Positions 14,809-15,992 of a DNA stretch of 15,992 nt are shown here, piece by piece. Position 1 is the first letter of the stretch. Each line of letters starts with the position of its first letter. The notes under the pieces were generated by a model, which was given only the letters and a program-made list of their open reading frames with translations, made no database searches and had not been told where the DNA came from. The stretch comes from an uncultured Prevotella sp. (GTDB lineage: Bacteria > Bacteroidota > Bacteroidia > Bacteroidales > Bacteroidaceae): NCBI GenBank assembly GCA_900548745.1, contig URLQ01000059.1, forward strand, positions 1-15,992, given 5' to 3'. The position numbers and the translations under genes were made by a program.

Positions 14809-15753
14809 CTATATTCCGTCAGCCTTCCTTGAGGCTATTAAATCCATTATGGTGTTGACTTTGGTGTCCATGTCCTGTGCCGCGTCAATCCAGTTGATGT
14901 GGAATCCTCTTCTCTCCATTCCCCTGAACCATGTCATCTGCCTTTTGGCAAACTGGTGTATGGCAATCTCGAGCGAATGTACCATTTCCTCGTATGTGAG
15001 TTTTCCGGTGATGTATTCTGTCAGGAATTTGTATTCGAGTCCGTAGTATATGAGGTCTTCCGCCGGTATACCGTCTTCGAGCAGTCCTTCCACTTCTTCC
15101 ACCATTCCGTTGTCGAGTCGTTGTCTGAGTCGTTTCGATATCTTCCGTCTGCGCATCTCCCTGTCGATTCCCACCCCTATTATCAGCGTGTCGATCTTCG
15201 GGAATGTCCTTTCCTCCACGGGTGCCTTCCTGTATGCCGTTTCAATTTCTATCGCCCTGATAGCTCTTTTTGTGGTGTCCACATCCGTTATGTTGTGCAT
15301 ATTGGAGCAGTTTTCGCTTTTGAGCCTTTCCAGTATTTCTGTGAGTTCGAGCAGGTTTTTCCCTTCGAGACTCTTCCTCAGTTCCTTGTTTTCCTCTACG
15401 GGTATGAGTCTATATCCCTTGAGCACGGACTCTATATAGAGTCCTGTTCCTCCACACAGTATCACTTCTTTTCCTCTCTCCCTCACGTCATTGTATGCTT
15501 CGAGGAAGTCGCGCTGGTATTCAAAGAGGTTGTATTTCGTTCCTGGCTCCACGATGTCGATGAGATGATACGGTATGTTCTTTCCGTCCACGCAGTAGTC
15601 GTCGAGGTCTTTTCCTGTTCCGATATCCATGCGTCGGTACACCTGCCTTGAGTCAGCGCTGATTATTTCCGCGTCGATTCTTGCTGCGAGGTGTGCGGCG
15701 ATGTCGGTTTTTCCGCTTGCCGTAGGTCCGAGAATGGTTATCATTGGCATCAT
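14809..15753 (-). CDS. miaA: tRNA dimethylallyltransferase
   Basis: This 314-residue MiaA transfers a dimethylallyl group to N6 of A37 in tRNAs that read codons starting with U. It has the P-loop GPTASGKT (9-16), SADSRQVYRRMDIGTGKDL (32-50) for substrate and Mg binding, PYHLIDI (61-67), GGTGLYI (101-107) and the C-terminal AKRQMTWFRG (269-278). Two places differ from the textbook form. GTGKDLDDYCVDG replaces the usual GTAKP-type sequence. YYGLEYKFL (236-244) stands where most MiaA proteins have a GYKE-type motif. Bacteroidales often carry two miaA genes, and this looks like the diverged one. The start could be 15753 or the next ATG at 15750; the difference is one residue. A TAnnTTTG box lies 52 bp upstream, and the lipid-kinase gene follows 33 bp downstream. 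Confidence 0.93.
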   Translation of the reverse strand: MMPMITILGPTASGKTDIAAHLAARIDAEIISADSRQVYRRMDIGTGKDLDDYCVDGKNIPYHLIDIVEPGTKYNLFEYQRDFLEAYNDVRERGKEVILCGGTGLYIESVLKGYRLIPVEENKELRKSLEGKNLLELTEILERLKSENCSNMHNITDVDTTKRAIRAIEIETAYRKAPVEERTFPKIDTLIIGVGIDREMRRRKISKRLRQRLDNGMVEEVEGLLEDGIPAEDLIYYGLEYKFLTEYITGKLTYEEMVHSLEIAIHQFAKRQMTWFRGMERRGFHINWIDAAQDMDTKVNTIMDLIASRKADGI

Positions 15754-15804
15754 TTCAATATGTTTTTCTTGTTATGTTTTTTACTGTATGATATATTTCG
15801 ATGG

Positions 15805-15812
15805 CAAATTTA
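15805..15812 (-). promoter_or_regulatory. Promoter -7 box of miaA
   Basis: The minus strand reads TAAATTTG (15812-15805), a TAnnTTTG match 52 bp before the miaA start and downstream of the gap terminator in the direction of transcription. No clear -33 TTTG was found. The AT-rich stretch 15754-15875 holds nothing else I recognise. Confidence 0.4.
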
Positions 15813-15878
15813 GCAATTATTATCTGATTATCCGAGTATCCGTCGGATATTTTTGCTTTCCGTGTGGTTATAAAATGC

Positions 15879-15910
15879 AAAAAGGCCGTCCGGCATTGCC
15901 GGGCGACCTT
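15879..15910 (-). terminator. Intrinsic terminator of the GAPDH-like gene
   Basis: On the minus strand AAGGTCGCCCGG (15910-15899), a 5-nt loop and CCGGACGGCCTT (15893-15882) form a 12-bp stem with one G-U pair and one C-A mismatch. It is followed by T5 (15883-15879) and a T-rich stretch. It lies 33 bp after the stop at 15943. The plus-strand side lacks a T run, so it works leftward. Confidence 0.85.
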
Positions 15911-15942
15911 ATATTTCATACAATAGCTGTTCAGCTTAGTGA

Positions 15943-15992
15943 TTAGCCATTGTGCTTCTTCATGATCTTGATCAGATCAACAACCTTGTGAG
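15943..15992 (-). CDS. gapA: Probable glyceraldehyde-3-phosphate dehydrogenase, last 15 residues only
   Basis: The window ends inside this leftward gene. The visible end is (S)HKVVDLIKIMKKHNG followed by TAA; the first residue is completed outside the window, and its two visible bases (CT) fit Ser. Type I GAPDH proteins end with a helix of the form WYDNExGYSxKVVDLIxxx, which this matches well in wording and position before the stop. The enzyme makes 1,3-bisphosphoglycerate from glyceraldehyde-3-phosphate with NAD+ in glycolysis. A strong leftward terminator 33 bp after the stop fits a highly expressed gene. With only 15 residues the call is tentative. Confidence 0.6.
   Translation of the reverse strand, partial: HKVVDLIKIMKKHNG

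Overview
The window looks like chromosomal DNA from a Bacteroidota bacterium, most likely a Prevotella-type member of the Bacteroidales. Four things point there: repeated TAnnTTTG promoter boxes about 15-40 bp upstream of start codons, few strong Shine-Dalgarno sites, a TamL-type lipoprotein Omp85 next to an RNA methyltransferase, and a debranching enzyme / GT4 synthase / GH57 glycogen cluster of the kind known from Bacteroides. The genus is an inference. No rRNA, tRNA, insertion sequence, integrase or CRISPR array was seen.

Left part (1-4390): the C-terminal half of a UDP-glucose dehydrogenase (ugd) overlaps by 4 bp a lipoprotein of unknown function. A convergent SpoU/TrmH-type RNA 2'-O-methyltransferase and a divergent tamL follow. 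These last two start from back-to-back promoters in a 70-bp gap. A strong hairpin terminator closes tamL.

Middle-left (4430-7420): a leftward pair of membrane sugar-transfer genes, a GT39/ArnT-like integral membrane transferase followed by a GtrB/ArnC-like GT2. The GT2 is split by a one-base deletion in a short T run. Directly behind it, and including its last two codons and stop, lies an eight-unit tandem repeat with a period of about 22 bp. A small conserved-looking protein (7502-7867) is transcribed divergently from the pair.

Middle-right (7920-13770): a leftward three-gene glycogen/alpha-glucan operon made of a GH133-like debranching enzyme, a GT4 glycogen-synthase-like transferase and a GH57 alpha-amylase-like protein. 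The GH57 protein appears to have lost both catalytic residues and carries a coiled coil plus a histone-H1-like Lys/Ala/Thr tail. A Crp/Fnr-family regulator is transcribed divergently across a 279-bp AT-rich gap and is an obvious candidate regulator of the operon, though this is inference.

Right part (13840-15992): leftward genes for a diacylglycerol-kinase-type lipid kinase and MiaA (tRNA dimethylallyltransferase), then a terminator and the last codons of what is probably glyceraldehyde-3-phosphate dehydrogenase.

No wholly unknown multigene system is evident. The points most worth a second look are the tandem repeat grown over a gene end, the apparently non-catalytic GH57 protein inside an otherwise ordinary glycogen operon, the frameshifted GT2, and coding-like sequence beyond the TAG stop of the small protein.
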